The position numbers were made by a program, and so were the translations under genes. DNA of 64,000 nt from Streptomyces pactum (GTDB lineage: Bacteria; Actinomycetota; Actinomycetes; Streptomycetales; Streptomycetaceae), in assembly GCF_002005225.1 (NCBI RefSeq), contig NZ_CP019724.1:7606001-7670000 (forward strand), given 5' to 3'. Position 1 is the first letter of the stretch. Each line of letters begins with the position of its first letter. Shown piece by piece: positions 23,767-32,858 of this stretch. Below the pieces are notes generated by a model. It saw only the letters and a program-made list of their open reading frames with translations. It ran no database searches and was not told the origin of the DNA.

Positions 23767-25344
23767 ATGACGCCGCCCGCCGAGCCCCCCGTATCCCGCA
23801 CCTACGACGCCGTCATCGTCGGCGGTGGACACAACGGCCTGGTCGCCGCCGCCTACCTGGCCCGTGCCGGCCGCTCCGTGCTGGTGCTGGAACGGCTGGA
23901 CCACACCGGGGGCGCGGCCGTGTCCACCCGGCCCTTCGCCGGGATCGACGCGCGGCTGTCCCGGTACTCGTACCTGGTCAGCCTGCTGCCGCAGAAGATC
24001 GTGCGGGACCTGGGCCTGGACTTCCGGGTGCGCGGGCGCACCGTCTCCTCGTACACGCCCGTCGAGCGGGACGGGCGGCCCACCGGGCTCCTCGTCGGCG
24101 GGGGCGAGCGGCGGACGCGGGAGTCGTTCGCCCGGCTCACGGGCTCGGAGCGGGAGTACGCGGCCTGGCAGCGGTTCTACGCGATGACCGGCCGCGTCGC
24201 CCGGCGCGTCTTCCCGACCCTCACCGAGCCGCTGCCCACCCGGGACGCCCTGCGCCGCAGGATCGACGACGAGACGGCCTGGCGGGCCCTGTTCGAGGAG
24301 CCGGTCGGTGTCGCGATCGAGGAGTACTTCGCCGACGACCTGGTACGGGGAGTGGTCCTCACCGACGCGCTGATCGGCACCTTCGCCGACGCCCACGACC
24401 CCTCCCTGAGCCAGAACCGCTGCTTCCTGTACCACGTGATCGGCGGCGGCACCGGCGCCTGGGACGTGCCGGTCGGCGGCATGGGCGCCCTCACCGACGC
24501 CCTGGCCGACGCGGCGCGCGCGGCGGGTGCCGTGCTGGCCACCGGCCACGAGGCGGTGCGGATCGACACGGACGGGCGAGCGGCCGAGGTCGCCTACCGC
24601 TCGGCCGGCGGTGAAGGCGTCGCAGCCGCACGGCACGTCCTGGTGAACGCCTCCCCGAGGGAACTGGCGGCGCTCACGGGACAGGCGCCGCCGCCGCCCG
24701 CCGAGGGAGCCCAGCTCAAGGTCAACATGCTGCTGACGCGGCTGCCGGCCCTGCGCGACCCCGAGGCCGACCCGCGTGAGGCCTTCGCCGGGACCTTCCA
24801 CATCGCGGAGGGCTACGAGCAGCTCGCCACCGCGCACGCCCGGGCCGCCGCCGGTGAACTGCCCCCCGCCCCGCCCTCCGAGATCTACTGCCACTCGCTG
24901 ACCGACCCCACGATCCTCGGCCCGGACCCGGCCGCCAGGGGCCTGCACACCCTCACCCTGTTCGGCCTGCACACGCCCGCCCGCCTCTTCGCCCGGGACA
25001 ACGACGCCGTGCGCGAGGAACTGCTGAGGTCGACCCTCGCCCAGCTCGACGCCCACCTGGCCGAGCCCCTCGCGGACTGCCTGGCGACCGACGCCGACGG
25101 ACGGCCCTGTATCGAGGCCAGGTCTCCGCTCGACCTGGAACGCGACCTGCGCCTGCCCGGCGGCAACATCTTCCACCGCGAGCTGTCCTGGCCGCACGCC
25201 CAGGACGGCACCGGACGCTGGGGTGTGGAGACCGGGCAGGCGAACGTACTGCTGTGCGGGGCGGGCGCGGTGCGCGGAGGAGGGGTCAGCGGGGTGCCCG
25301 GGCACAACGCCGCGATGGCGGTGCTGGAGCGGACGGCGAACTGA
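23767..25344 (+). CDS. phytoene dehydrogenase-like FAD oxidoreductase
   Basis: 525 aa from ATG 23767. The N-terminal FAD-binding motif YDAVIVGGGHNGLVAAAYLA is followed by LVLERLDHTGGAAVSTRPF, and the C-terminal FAD contact is GAGAVRGGGVSGVPGHNAA. This fits the PYROXD2/CrtI-like branch, with G-H-N-G rather than the G-A-G-x-A typical of true carotenoid desaturases. There are no other carotenoid genes nearby, so desaturation of a carotenoid is unlikely. The actual substrate is unknown. Confidence 0.82.
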   Translation: MTPPAEPPVSRTYDAVIVGGGHNGLVAAAYLARAGRSVLVLERLDHTGGAAVSTRPFAGIDARLSRYSYLVSLLPQKIVRDLGLDFRVRGRTVSSYTPVERDGRPTGLLVGGGERRTRESFARLTGSEREYAAWQRFYAMTGRVARRVFPTLTEPLPTRDALRRRIDDETAWRALFEEPVGVAIEEYFADDLVRGVVLTDALIGTFADAHDPSLSQNRCFLYHVIGGGTGAWDVPVGGMGALTDALADAARAAGAVLATGHEAVRIDTDGRAAEVAYRSAGGEGVAAARHVLVNASPRELAALTGQAPPPPAEGAQLKVNMLLTRLPALRDPEADPREAFAGTFHIAEGYEQLATAHARAAAGELPPAPPSEIYCHSLTDPTILGPDPAARGLHTLTLFGLHTPARLFARDNDAVREELLRSTLAQLDAHLAEPLADCLATDADGRPCIEARSPLDLERDLRLPGGNIFHRELSWPHAQDGTGRWGVETGQANVLLCGAGAVRGGGVSGVPGHNAAMAVLERTAN

Positions 25345-25349
25345 CGGGC

Positions 25350-25374
25350 GCATGCGCCGGGCGGGCCGGGGTAC
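25350..25374 (+). promoter_or_regulatory. SigB-type promoter of the DUF2795 gene
   Basis: GCATG (25350-25354), 14-nt spacer, GGGTAC (25369-25374); the start codon is 52 nt further on, with a normal ribosome site (AAGGAG). Confidence 0.45.
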
Positions 25375-25426
25375 CGCGACATAGCGGACATTCCGCACCG
25401 AAGACCAGTACGACAAGGAGCCTGTC

Positions 25427-25618
25427 ATGGCGGACCTCAGCCCCATCGACCTGCAGAAGGCCCTCAGCGGCATGGACTACCCGGCCGACAAGAAGTCGCT
25501 CGTCGACTGCGCCCGCAAGAACAAGGCCGACGACAAGGTCGTGAGCCGTCTCGACGGTCTGAAGGAGAACAGCTTCGACGGACCGAACGAGGTGCAGAAG
25601 GCCGTCTTCAACGGCTGA
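25427..25618 (+). CDS. DUF2795 family small protein
   Basis: 63 aa. Sequence ADLSPIDLQKALSGMDYPAD, KKSLVDCARKNKADDKVVSR, LDGLKENSFDGPNEVQKAVF matches DUF2795, a small helical domain common in actinobacteria. Its structure in other proteins is a compact helical bundle; function is unknown, with links to stress expression suggested by its SigB-type promoter. It ends 27 bp before a strong palindromic terminator. Confidence 0.85.
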   Translation: MADLSPIDLQKALSGMDYPADKKSLVDCARKNKADDKVVSRLDGLKENSFDGPNEVQKAVFNG

Positions 25619-25645
25619 CGGACCACGCGGGCGCACGAGAAAATC

Positions 25646-25671
25646 AGGTGTGCTGTCCGGACAGCACACCT
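25646..25671. terminator. bidirectional terminator, 26-bp perfect palindrome
   Basis: AGGTGTGCTGTCC is followed directly by its reverse complement (ending CAGCACACCT). It lies between two convergent genes and overlaps the stop codon of the serine hydrolase gene. Confidence 0.7.
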
Positions 25672-27445
25672 AGTCGGCCGACGCCGTCCACCCCACCGCC
25701 TCGATCCGTGCCGCGTCCGCGGGGCGCGCGTCGTGGAACAGGATGTCGCCGGCCGCCTCGGCGCGCAGCCCGTCGACGTACGCCCCCCGGCCCACGTACA
25801 GCCGGTCGGTCGTGTACCGCCAGCGCAGCGTGAGCGCGCGAGCGGCCGGGAGGCCGGCGGTCAGGCGGTGCCAGACGCGGCCCGACCAACCGGTGGCCGA
25901 GCCCTCCGGGTGCTCCCGCGGCCCCTCGCCCCGGCGCGTGGTGGTGAACGGGACGGGCGCCCAGGTGGTGCCGCCGTCGGCCGTCGCCTCCAGGACCAGG
26001 GCGTCGGAGCCCGGTTCGGTGTCCCACCACAGCGAGCAGCGCAGCCGTCCCCCGCCGCCGGACGTGTCCAGCGCGGGCAGGGTGAGGGTGGCCGTCGAGG
26101 ACCCGGCGGTCCCGGAGAACCACGCCGTGCGCCCGTGCGCGGGACGGACCGGCACGGCCCGCGCCATGCTGGTGCCGGCCGCGACTCTGGGGGCCGACCC
26201 GGAGCGCCAACCGCGCACGGGGTGCACCGAGTTGCCCAGCACCACCAGGAACGAGTCGGTCGTCGGGTCGAGCACCAGCGAGGTACCCGTGAAGCCGGTG
26301 TGTCCGGCGGTGCGCGGCGTGGCCATGGCGCCCATGTACCAGTGCTGGTACAGCTCGAAGCCCAAGCCGTGCTCGTCCCCCGGGAAATCGGTGTTGAAGT
26401 CGGTGAACATCAGCTCGACCGACTCCGACCGCAGGATGCGCGCCCGGCCGTAGGAGCCGCCGTTGAGCAGCGTGCGGCCGAGTACCGCCAGGTCCCACGC
26501 GCAGGAGAACACCCCCGCGTGGCCGGCGACGCCGCCGAGGCTGAAGGCGTTCTCGTCGTGCACCTCGCCCCACACCAGGCCGCGGTCGAGGCCGGACCAG
26601 GGCAGGCGGGCGTCCTCCGTGGCCGCGATCCGCGGTCTCCAGGAGGCGGGCGGGTTGTAGCGGGTGCGGTCGAGGCCGAGCGGGGCGGTGACCTCCTCGC
26701 GCAGCAGGACGTCCAGCGTGCGTCCCGTGACCTTCTCCAGCACCAGTTGGAGCGAGATCATGTTCAGGTCCGAGTACAGGTACGCCGTGCCGGGCGTGCT
26801 CACCGGCTCCTCGTCGTAGACGAGTCGCACCTTCTCCTCGTACGTGGGCGCGCGGTACAGCGGTATCCACGCCCGGAAGCCGGAGGTGTGCGTCAGCAAC
26901 TGCCGCACCGTCACCTCCCGCTTGCCGGCGCGCCCGAAGTCCGGCAGGTACGAGGCGACCGGCGCCTCCAGTTCCAGCGCTCCCCGTTCGAGCTGCTGCA
27001 CGGCGAGGATCGAGGTGAACAGCTTGGAGATCGACGCGAGGTCGAACACCGTGTCCTCGGCCATGGGGATCTGCCGCCCGGCGGGGAACTCGACGCCGGT
27101 GTCGGTCGCCTCGTCGTAGGCCTGGTAGCGCACCGCCATGCCGATCGGCTCGTGCAGCGCCACCGTGCCGCCCCGGCCGGCGAGCAGCACGGCGCCCGCG
27201 TACCACGGGTGCTCGGGGGAGGGGCCGAGGAAGGCCTCGGCGTCGGTGACGAGCTGGCGCAGATGACCGGCGAGCAGCCCGGCGCGCTCGGCGGAGCCGC
27301 GCCGCAGAGTGGGGCGGCGGCCCCGGTCCGCGACGGCCTCGGCCGGCCCGGCCGCGAACGGGGTGATGGCCAGCGCGCCGCCCAGGGCCAGGGCGCCGGT
27401 ACCGAGTTGACGCCGTGTGAATCCGTTCGTCGCCTGTCCGGCCAT
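25670..27445 (-). CDS. exported serine hydrolase (beta-lactamase family) with C-terminal beta-sandwich domain
   Basis: 591 aa from ATG 27445; GGGAG upstream favours it over an in-frame GTG at 27463. A Tat-type signal peptide (FTRRQLGTGALALGGALAI) leads the protein out folded. The catalytic domain shows FDLASISKLFTS (SxxK nucleophile) and YLYSDLNMISL (YxN-like). HTGFTGTSLVLDPTT follows in the place of the KTG-like element. Residues ~430-590 form a galactose-binding or jelly-roll-like domain (SLWWDTEPGSDALVLEATAD, VPFTTTRRGEGP). Probably a cell-wall peptidase or esterase rather than a drug-hydrolysing lactamase. Confidence 0.85.
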   Translation of the reverse strand: MAGQATNGFTRRQLGTGALALGGALAITPFAAGPAEAVADRGRRPTLRRGSAERAGLLAGHLRQLVTDAEAFLGPSPEHPWYAGAVLLAGRGGTVALHEPIGMAVRYQAYDEATDTGVEFPAGRQIPMAEDTVFDLASISKLFTSILAVQQLERGALELEAPVASYLPDFGRAGKREVTVRQLLTHTSGFRAWIPLYRAPTYEEKVRLVYDEEPVSTPGTAYLYSDLNMISLQLVLEKVTGRTLDVLLREEVTAPLGLDRTRYNPPASWRPRIAATEDARLPWSGLDRGLVWGEVHDENAFSLGGVAGHAGVFSCAWDLAVLGRTLLNGGSYGRARILRSESVELMFTDFNTDFPGDEHGLGFELYQHWYMGAMATPRTAGHTGFTGTSLVLDPTTDSFLVVLGNSVHPVRGWRSGSAPRVAAGTSMARAVPVRPAHGRTAWFSGTAGSSTATLTLPALDTSGGGGRLRCSLWWDTEPGSDALVLEATADGGTTWAPVPFTTTRRGEGPREHPEGSATGWSGRVWHRLTAGLPAARALTLRWRYTTDRLYVGRGAYVDGLRAEAAGDILFHDARPADAARIEAVGWTASAD

Positions 27446-27923
27446 CGAAGAGTCTCCCGCCACCGAAGCTGAAAGTATCTTTCCCGGATCGCCGTGCGGA
27501 GTGAAACTTTCCTGTCAGTGACGGATCGTGTCAATGGGGCGTGCGGAGTTGGCGAGCCACCACGACCCGACCGGCAAGCGTGCGGCCGGGCGGGAGGCCG
27601 CGGGGCGCGGCGCGGCTCAGCGTTCGCGCGCCCGGCCCACCCGGGGGCCGGGCGACGTCCGGACCTCGTGCTCGCAGAAGCGGGACGTCACCCACCTGTT
27701 CACCGAGCGGTGCGTCCAGCGGGATGCCCGCCGCCCGCCGCCCGCCGCCCGGTGACCGCAGCCGTCCCGGGCGTGTGCGCGTCGTGCCTCCCGACCCCTT
27801 CGGGGGAGGGGCGGCCGAGCGCGCCAAGCGGTATGCGTACGCGCCAATGACCCGGCACGAGACACTTCCGGCGCCGCGCGCACATGTCTTGACCCGCCCC
27901 GCCGACCGGCCGAGGATCATGGC
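27446..27923. other. intergenic: serine hydrolase promoter and filler
   Basis: 478 bases. The first ~100 hold an AT-rich promoter pocket with GAAAG/CTTTC palindromes. The rest is GC-rich and shows no recognisable gene on either strand. Confidence 0.5.
27471..27511. promoter_or_regulatory. paired GAAA...TTTC operators of the serine hydrolase gene
   Basis: GAAAG-TAT-CTTTC (27471-27483) and GAAA-C-TTTC (27503-27511) are two perfect palindromes whose centres are 30 bp apart, about three DNA turns, 26-66 bp upstream of the start. GAAA-N-TTTC elements are typical of RpiR/MurR-type regulators in actinobacteria. Confidence 0.45.
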
Positions 27924-29429
27924 ATGACGCTGACGCCCGGACACGGCAGCACGGTCGACGGGGTGCTGCGCCGCAGTGCCCGACGCACCCCGGCGCGCGT
28001 CGCCGTGGAATACCGCGACCGCACCTGGACCTACGAGGAACTCGACATCGCCGTCTCCCGCGCGGCGAGCGTCCTGCTGGCGCAGGGACTGTCCCCCGGA
28101 GACCGGGTCGGCGCCTACGGGCACAACTCCGACGCCTACCTGATCGCCTTCCTGGCCTGCGCCCGCGCGGGCCTGGTGCACGTCCCGGTCAACCAGAACC
28201 TGACCGGCGACGACCTCGCCTACATCATCGGCCAGTCCGGCAGCACCCTGGTCCTGGCCGACCCGGACCTCGCCGGCCGGCTCCCTGGTGACGTACGCAC
28301 GCTGCCGCTGCGCGACGACGACGGCTCGCTGCTCGCCCGGCTTGCCACCGCACCCGCGTACGACGGCCCCGAGCCGGGCGGCGAGGACCTGGTGCAACTG
28401 CTCTACACCTCGGGTACCACCGCACTGCCCAAGGGCGCGATGATGACCCACCGGGCGCTGGTGCACGAGTACCTGAGCGCCATCACCGCCCTGGACCTCG
28501 GCGCGGGCGACCGCCCCGTGCACGCACTGCCCCTCTACCACTCGGCGCAGATGCACGTCTTCCTGCTCCCCTACCTCGCGGTCGGCGCGACGAACACCGT
28601 CCTCGACGCACCCGACGGCGACCGGCTCCTCGACCTGATCGAGGCCGGCCGCGTGGACAGCCTGTTCGCGCCGCCCACCGTGTGGATCGGCCTCGCGGGC
28701 CGCGCCGACTTCGCCACCCGCGACCTCGGCGGCCTGCGCAAGGCCTACTACGGAGCCTCGATCATGCCCGTGCCCGTCCTGGAGCGACTGCGCGAACGCC
28801 TCCCGCACCTGGCCTTCTACAACTGCTTCGGCCAGAGCGAGATCGGTCCCCTCGCCACCGTCCTCGGCCCGGACGAGCACGAGGGCCGGATGGACTCCTG
28901 CGGCCGGCCCGTCCTGTTCGTCGACGCACGGGTCGTCGACGAGGACGGCCAGGACGTGCCCGACGGCACCCCCGGCGAGGTCGTCTACCGCTCCCCGCAG
29001 TTGTGCGAGGGCTACTGGGACAAGCCCGAGGAGACCGAAGCGGCCTTCCGCGACGGCTGGTTCCACTCCGGCGACCTCGCCGTGCGGGACGCGGACGGCT
29101 ACTTCACGATCGTCGACCGGGTGAAGGACGTCATCAACTCCGGCGGCGTACTGGTCGCCTCCCGCCAGGTCGAGGACGCCCTCTACACCCACGAGGCCGT
29201 CGCCGAGGCCGCCGTGATCGGACTGCCCGACGAACGGTGGATCGAGGCCGTCACGGCGGTCGTCGTCCCGCGCGGCGAGGTCACGGAGGACGAACTGATC
29301 GCCCACGCCCGCGAGCGGCTCACCGCGTTCAAGGCACCCAAGGAGGTGCGCTTCGTGGACGCGCTGCCGCGCAACGCCAGCGGGAAGATCCTCAAGCGCG
29401 AGCTGCGGGACCGGTTCGCCGGTTCCTGA
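27924..29429 (+). CDS. acyl-CoA synthetase (AMP-forming ligase)
   Basis: 501 aa. The P-loop-like AMP motif is LLYTSGTTALPKGAMMTHRA; further landmarks are YYGASIMPVP, NCFGQSEIGPLATV (A5) and the C-terminal FTIVDRVKDVINSGG hinge and NASGKILKRELR catalytic lysine. These place it with long/medium-chain fatty acyl-CoA synthetases (FadD-like), acting in the cytoplasm: acid + ATP + CoA gives acyl-CoA. It is followed by an alpha/beta hydrolase gene 50 bp downstream, probably in the same transcript. Its exact substrate cannot be told from sequence. Confidence 0.88.
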   Translation: MTLTPGHGSTVDGVLRRSARRTPARVAVEYRDRTWTYEELDIAVSRAASVLLAQGLSPGDRVGAYGHNSDAYLIAFLACARAGLVHVPVNQNLTGDDLAYIIGQSGSTLVLADPDLAGRLPGDVRTLPLRDDDGSLLARLATAPAYDGPEPGGEDLVQLLYTSGTTALPKGAMMTHRALVHEYLSAITALDLGAGDRPVHALPLYHSAQMHVFLLPYLAVGATNTVLDAPDGDRLLDLIEAGRVDSLFAPPTVWIGLAGRADFATRDLGGLRKAYYGASIMPVPVLERLRERLPHLAFYNCFGQSEIGPLATVLGPDEHEGRMDSCGRPVLFVDARVVDEDGQDVPDGTPGEVVYRSPQLCEGYWDKPEETEAAFRDGWFHSGDLAVRDADGYFTIVDRVKDVINSGGVLVASRQVEDALYTHEAVAEAAVIGLPDERWIEAVTAVVVPRGEVTEDELIAHARERLTAFKAPKEVRFVDALPRNASGKILKRELRDRFAGS

Positions 29430-29478
29430 CCCGGCGACTTTGTTGCGGGCGGGGCGGCGGACCTCGATGATCGGCGTC

Positions 29479-30318
29479 ATGCCGACCCTCACCGCGTACG
29501 ACGGGACCGAACTCGCCTACCACGTCCGGGGAACCGGCGCACCGCTGGTCGTCCTGCCCGGCGGCCCCATGCGGGCCTCCGCGTACCTCGGCGACCTCGG
29601 TGGCCTGGCGGCCCACCGCGAACTGGTCCTCCTCGACCTGCGCGGCACCGGCGCCTCCGCCGTGCCCGCGGATCCGGCGACGTACCGCTGCGACCGGCTC
29701 GTGGACGACGTGGAGGCGCTCCGCGCACACCTGGGCCTCGACCGCATGGACGTACTCGCGCACTCCGCGGGCGGCAGCCTCGCCATGCTGTACGCCGCCC
29801 GGTACCCGGAGCGCGTGGCGCGCCTCGCCCTGGTCACCGCCACCCCCAGGGCCCTCGGCATGCCCGCGACGGCCGAGGACCGGCTGGCCGCGGCCCGGCT
29901 GCGCAAGGACGAGCCCTGGTTCGAGGAGGCGTTCGACGCGTTCAGGGCATGGCTGACCGGGTCCGGCGACTTCGATCCCGTGTTCGCCCCCTTCTTCTTC
30001 GGCCGCTGGGACGACGCGGCCCGCGCCCACGACGCGCGTGCCGACCGGGAGAGCAACGACGAGGCCGGCGACGTCTACCTGTCCCCGGACGCCTTCGACC
30101 CGCCCGCCACCCGCGCCGCCCTCGCCCGCTGCGCCGCCCGGGTCCTGGTCCTCGCCGGTGAGCTCGACGGCGGCCCCCGTCCGGAACTCGCCCGCCGCTG
30201 CGCCGACGTCTTCCCGCACGCCGAGGTCGCCGTCCAGCCGGGCGCGGGCCACTATCCGTGGCTGGACGATCCGCAGTGGTTCGTACGGCGTGTGGTCGAG
30301 TTCCTCGCACAGGGCTGA
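29479..30318 (+). CDS. alpha/beta hydrolase, proline iminopeptidase-like
   Basis: 279 aa from ATG 29479. Oxyanion region LVVLPGGPMRASAYL, then LLDLRGTGASAVP, nucleophile elbow DVLAHSAGGSLAM (Ser in HSAGG), Asp in LAGELDGGP and catalytic His in GAGHYPWLDDP. The LDLRGTG segment is typical of prolyl iminopeptidase-like hydrolases. Cytoplasmic. Position after an acyl-CoA ligase hints that both treat one lipid or ester compound, but this is only context. Confidence 0.85.
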   Translation: MPTLTAYDGTELAYHVRGTGAPLVVLPGGPMRASAYLGDLGGLAAHRELVLLDLRGTGASAVPADPATYRCDRLVDDVEALRAHLGLDRMDVLAHSAGGSLAMLYAARYPERVARLALVTATPRALGMPATAEDRLAAARLRKDEPWFEEAFDAFRAWLTGSGDFDPVFAPFFFGRWDDAARAHDARADRESNDEAGDVYLSPDAFDPPATRAALARCAARVLVLAGELDGGPRPELARRCADVFPHAEVAVQPGAGHYPWLDDPQWFVRRVVEFLAQG

Positions 30319-30449
30319 GGCCACCGCCGCGCGTGCCGCGTGGGCACCGCGGCGCCGATCTTCCCAAAGCACCCTTCACGTGGCCTGTCGGCGCTCGGAC
30401 CCGATCGCTAGGCTGACCCGCGGACGACGACATCGGGAGGAGCACGGAC

Positions 30450-30692
30450 GTGGCCGAGAGCACCACCCACCAGCGCCCGCTCATGGGCTGGGACAAGCCC
30501 GAGCTGGATCTCAGCAACGCGCAGTGGCAGTCCAGCAGCCGAGGCCTGGGGGATGTCCAGATCGCCTTCGTCGAGGGGTTCATCGCCATGCGGAACAGCG
30601 GCAGCCCGGAGAGCCCCTCCCTGATCTTCACCCCCGCGGAATGGGGCGCGTTCGTGTCCGGAGCGCGGGAAGGGGAGTTCGACCTCACGTGA
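30450..30692 (+). CDS. DUF397 domain protein
   Basis: 80 aa from GTG 30450, with GGGAGGAG upstream. It contains the compact DUF397 pattern (LDLSNAQWQSSSRGLGDVQI, then FVEGFIAMRNSGSPESPSLIFTPAEWGAFVSGAREGEF). DUF397 proteins are small actinobacterial proteins usually paired with an XRE-type regulator (as in BldB/WhiJ-type pairs) and linked to development. No such regulator is next to this copy, so it is an orphan. Confidence 0.85.
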   Translation: MAESTTHQRPLMGWDKPELDLSNAQWQSSSRGLGDVQIAFVEGFIAMRNSGSPESPSLIFTPAEWGAFVSGAREGEFDLT

Positions 30693-30855
30693 GACGTCCG
30701 CCGGGGAAGTGGGCCGGACCGGCCGCGTCCGGCCGATCCGGGGGTGTTCCACCCGATTTTTCGGACACGCGACCGTGAGCGACCCTTCACGGCCGAGGCC
30801 TGGGGGAGGCTGACGCCAAGAGGGGGAACGGTCGTACCCCGGAGGTGAGGACCCC

Positions 30856-31761
30856 ATGAGCACCACCCTGCCGGTCGTCGCGGCGGTCGACGGTTCGGAC
30901 GACAGCCTGCGAGCCCTGGACTGGGCCCTCGAGGCCGCCCACCGGCGCGAGACACGTCTGCGGGTGGTGCACGTGCGCCAGTACGCCGCCTGGGCGCAGA
31001 CCGACGTCCTGGTCGCGGGCCCGCCGGACACCGGGGAGGACCCGGTGCTCGACCAGGCCCGCGCGCACCTGCGGGGGCGGGCCTTCGCGGTGGCGACGGA
31101 GTACGTCGGTATGGAGGGCGTACCGGGCGCCGTCCTGCCGGAACTGGGGGCCGACGCCCAGTTGCTGGTGCTCGGATCGAGGGGGCGCGGAGGGTTCGCC
31201 AGCCTGCTGCTCGGCTCCAACGGCCTGGCCGCCGCCCGCGACGCCGAGTGCCCCGTCGTCGTGGTCCCCCGCCCCGGACGCGAGGTCCACGGCGAGGCGC
31301 CCACCGAAACCGGGCCCCGGGTGGTCCTCGGCCTGCACGTGGACAGCCCCGACGAGGCCAGTGCGACCTTCGCCTTCACCGAGGCCGCGCAGCGCGGTGC
31401 CCGCCTGCAAGTGGTCGCCGCCTACCCGTGGCCGGTGCAGACCTGGGCCGCCGCGGGCCAGATGATGCCCCTGGTGATCGACGAGGTCGCCGTCGAGAGC
31501 GAGACCCGGGTGCTGGCCGACGGCTTCCTGGCCCCCCACCGGGGACGCCACCCCGACGTCCGGGCCGAACCGCTCGTGCTGCCCGGCGACGCCGCCGGGC
31601 ACCTCGTCGCCGCCTCCCGCGACGCCGACCTGGTCGTCGTCGGCCGCCACCGCCGACGCCTGCTGGCCCCGGCCCGCATGATGGGCTCGGTCACCCACGC
31701 CGTCCTGCAGCACGCGGCGGCCCCGGTCGCGGTGGTACCGCCGGCTCCGCCGGAGGAGTGA
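30856..31761 (+). CDS. universal stress protein with two Usp domains
   Basis: 301 aa from ATG 30856 (GGAGG upstream). Two Usp units: first VVAAVDGSDDSLRALDWALE to LVLGSRGRGGFASLLLGSNG; second VVLGLHVDSPDEASATFAFT to LVVVGRHRRRLLAPARMMGSV. The first carries the ATP-binding GxRGxG-x9-G(S/N) pattern; the second is degenerate (GRHRRR). Such double-Usp proteins are induced in dormancy or stress in actinobacteria. Confidence 0.9.
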   Translation: MSTTLPVVAAVDGSDDSLRALDWALEAAHRRETRLRVVHVRQYAAWAQTDVLVAGPPDTGEDPVLDQARAHLRGRAFAVATEYVGMEGVPGAVLPELGADAQLLVLGSRGRGGFASLLLGSNGLAAARDAECPVVVVPRPGREVHGEAPTETGPRVVLGLHVDSPDEASATFAFTEAAQRGARLQVVAAYPWPVQTWAAAGQMMPLVIDEVAVESETRVLADGFLAPHRGRHPDVRAEPLVLPGDAAGHLVAASRDADLVVVGRHRRRLLAPARMMGSVTHAVLQHAAAPVAVVPPAPPEE

Positions 31762-32198
31762 GCGCGGGCCTGTGCGGCCGACGCCGTCGGTGCGGCTCCG
31801 TCCGACAGGGCGACGGACCCGGCCTGCGGGCGGTGCGGGCCCGCCGGCATCGGCCGCCGCGGGTGCCGGCCCGCCGGATCCGCGGCACGGCCCGGCCCCG
31901 GGAACCGGACGGCATCGGCCGGCACGCGACCGGGCGACGGGCCCGCCACGGTCCCGCGCGTTCTGTCCCCGTGTGCGTCCCCGGTCCGGTCGGGGGCGGG
32001 GTGCCGGGGGCTCTGGCCCGGGGAGGGGCGTCGTCGGGTCGTGGGTGTCCGGTGTCCGCGGTGCGTCGTCGGTTCGGCGCGGTGGTGGGGGTGCCGGCCA
32101 CCGGCCCGGCGACGAAGACGTCGCCGGCCCCGCGCGGACGGTGCCCGGGGCGGATCGCACCGCTGTCCGGCGAACCCGGCGTGCCTATCATCGGCCCC
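31762..32198. other. intergenic, nothing recognised
   Basis: 437 bases of high GC between the Usp gene and the CGNR-type gene. Several frames are open but show no recognisable protein sequence. The likely promoter of the next gene is not obvious. Confidence 0.5.
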
Positions 32199-32801
32199 AT
32201 GCAGGACTCGCCCGGCAGGGACACCCGGATCGCCCTCGACCTCGCGCTGACCGTCCGGCACGACGGGAACGGCGCGGTCGCCGACGACCTGACCGATCCC
32301 ACGGGACTCATCGTCTGGGTGCGGGCGCACCCCGACACCGTGCCGGACGCGAGCGCCTTCACCGCCGACGAGCCCGCCCTGGCCGCCGTCCGCGAGGTGC
32401 GCGCCGCCGCCCGCGCCCTCTTCGCCCGCGCCGTGCGCCCCGGCGAGCCGAGCCCCGCCGACGCCACCCGGCTGCTGCCCGTCCTCGACGCCCTGCGACG
32501 CCTGAACGAGGCAGCCGCCCGCACCCCCACCGTCCCCGTCCTGGACTGGGCCGACGACGCCGGACCGGTCGTGCGCACGAAGCCCGCGCACGGTGGCCGG
32601 CCCGACCTCGCGGCGGCTCTCGCGCGGGCCGTGATCGGCTTCCTCACCGGCCCCGACCGGCCGCGGCTGCGGGCCTGCCACGCACCGCGCTGTGTGCGCT
32701 ACTTCCTCAAGGAGCACCCCCGCCAGGAGTGGTGCAAGCCGTCCTGCGGCAACCGGGCACGGGTGGCCCGCCACCACGAGCGGCAGAAGCGGACCGCCTA
32801 G
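32199..32801 (+). CDS. CGNR zinc finger (ABATE) protein
   Basis: 200 aa from ATG 32199. An N-terminal alpha-helical ABATE domain (IALDLALTVRHDGNGAVADD to RLLPVLDALRRLNEAAAR) and a C-terminal zinc finger with CHAPRCVRYFL and WCKPSCGNRARVARHHER, ending in the diagnostic CGNR motif. Proteins of this family bind DNA and are proposed stress-linked regulators in actinobacteria. Target not evident. Confidence 0.88.
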   Translation: MQDSPGRDTRIALDLALTVRHDGNGAVADDLTDPTGLIVWVRAHPDTVPDASAFTADEPALAAVREVRAAARALFARAVRPGEPSPADATRLLPVLDALRRLNEAAARTPTVPVLDWADDAGPVVRTKPAHGGRPDLAAALARAVIGFLTGPDRPRLRACHAPRCVRYFLKEHPRQEWCKPSCGNRARVARHHERQKRTA

Positions 32802-32858
32802 CCCGGCCGGTCCCCGCCCGCACGCCGTTCGCGGGCTCCGGCCACGTACCATGGCGGC

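Noticed and set aside
23767..25344. Carotenoid biosynthesis gene
   Set aside because: No phytoene synthase, lycopene cyclase or other crt genes nearby, and the motif set fits the PYROXD2-like branch.
25670..27445. Serine hydrolase as antibiotic-inactivating beta-lactamase
   Set aside because: Motifs fit the wide serine-hydrolase family, the protein is twice the size of class A/C lactamases, and it has an added beta-sandwich domain.
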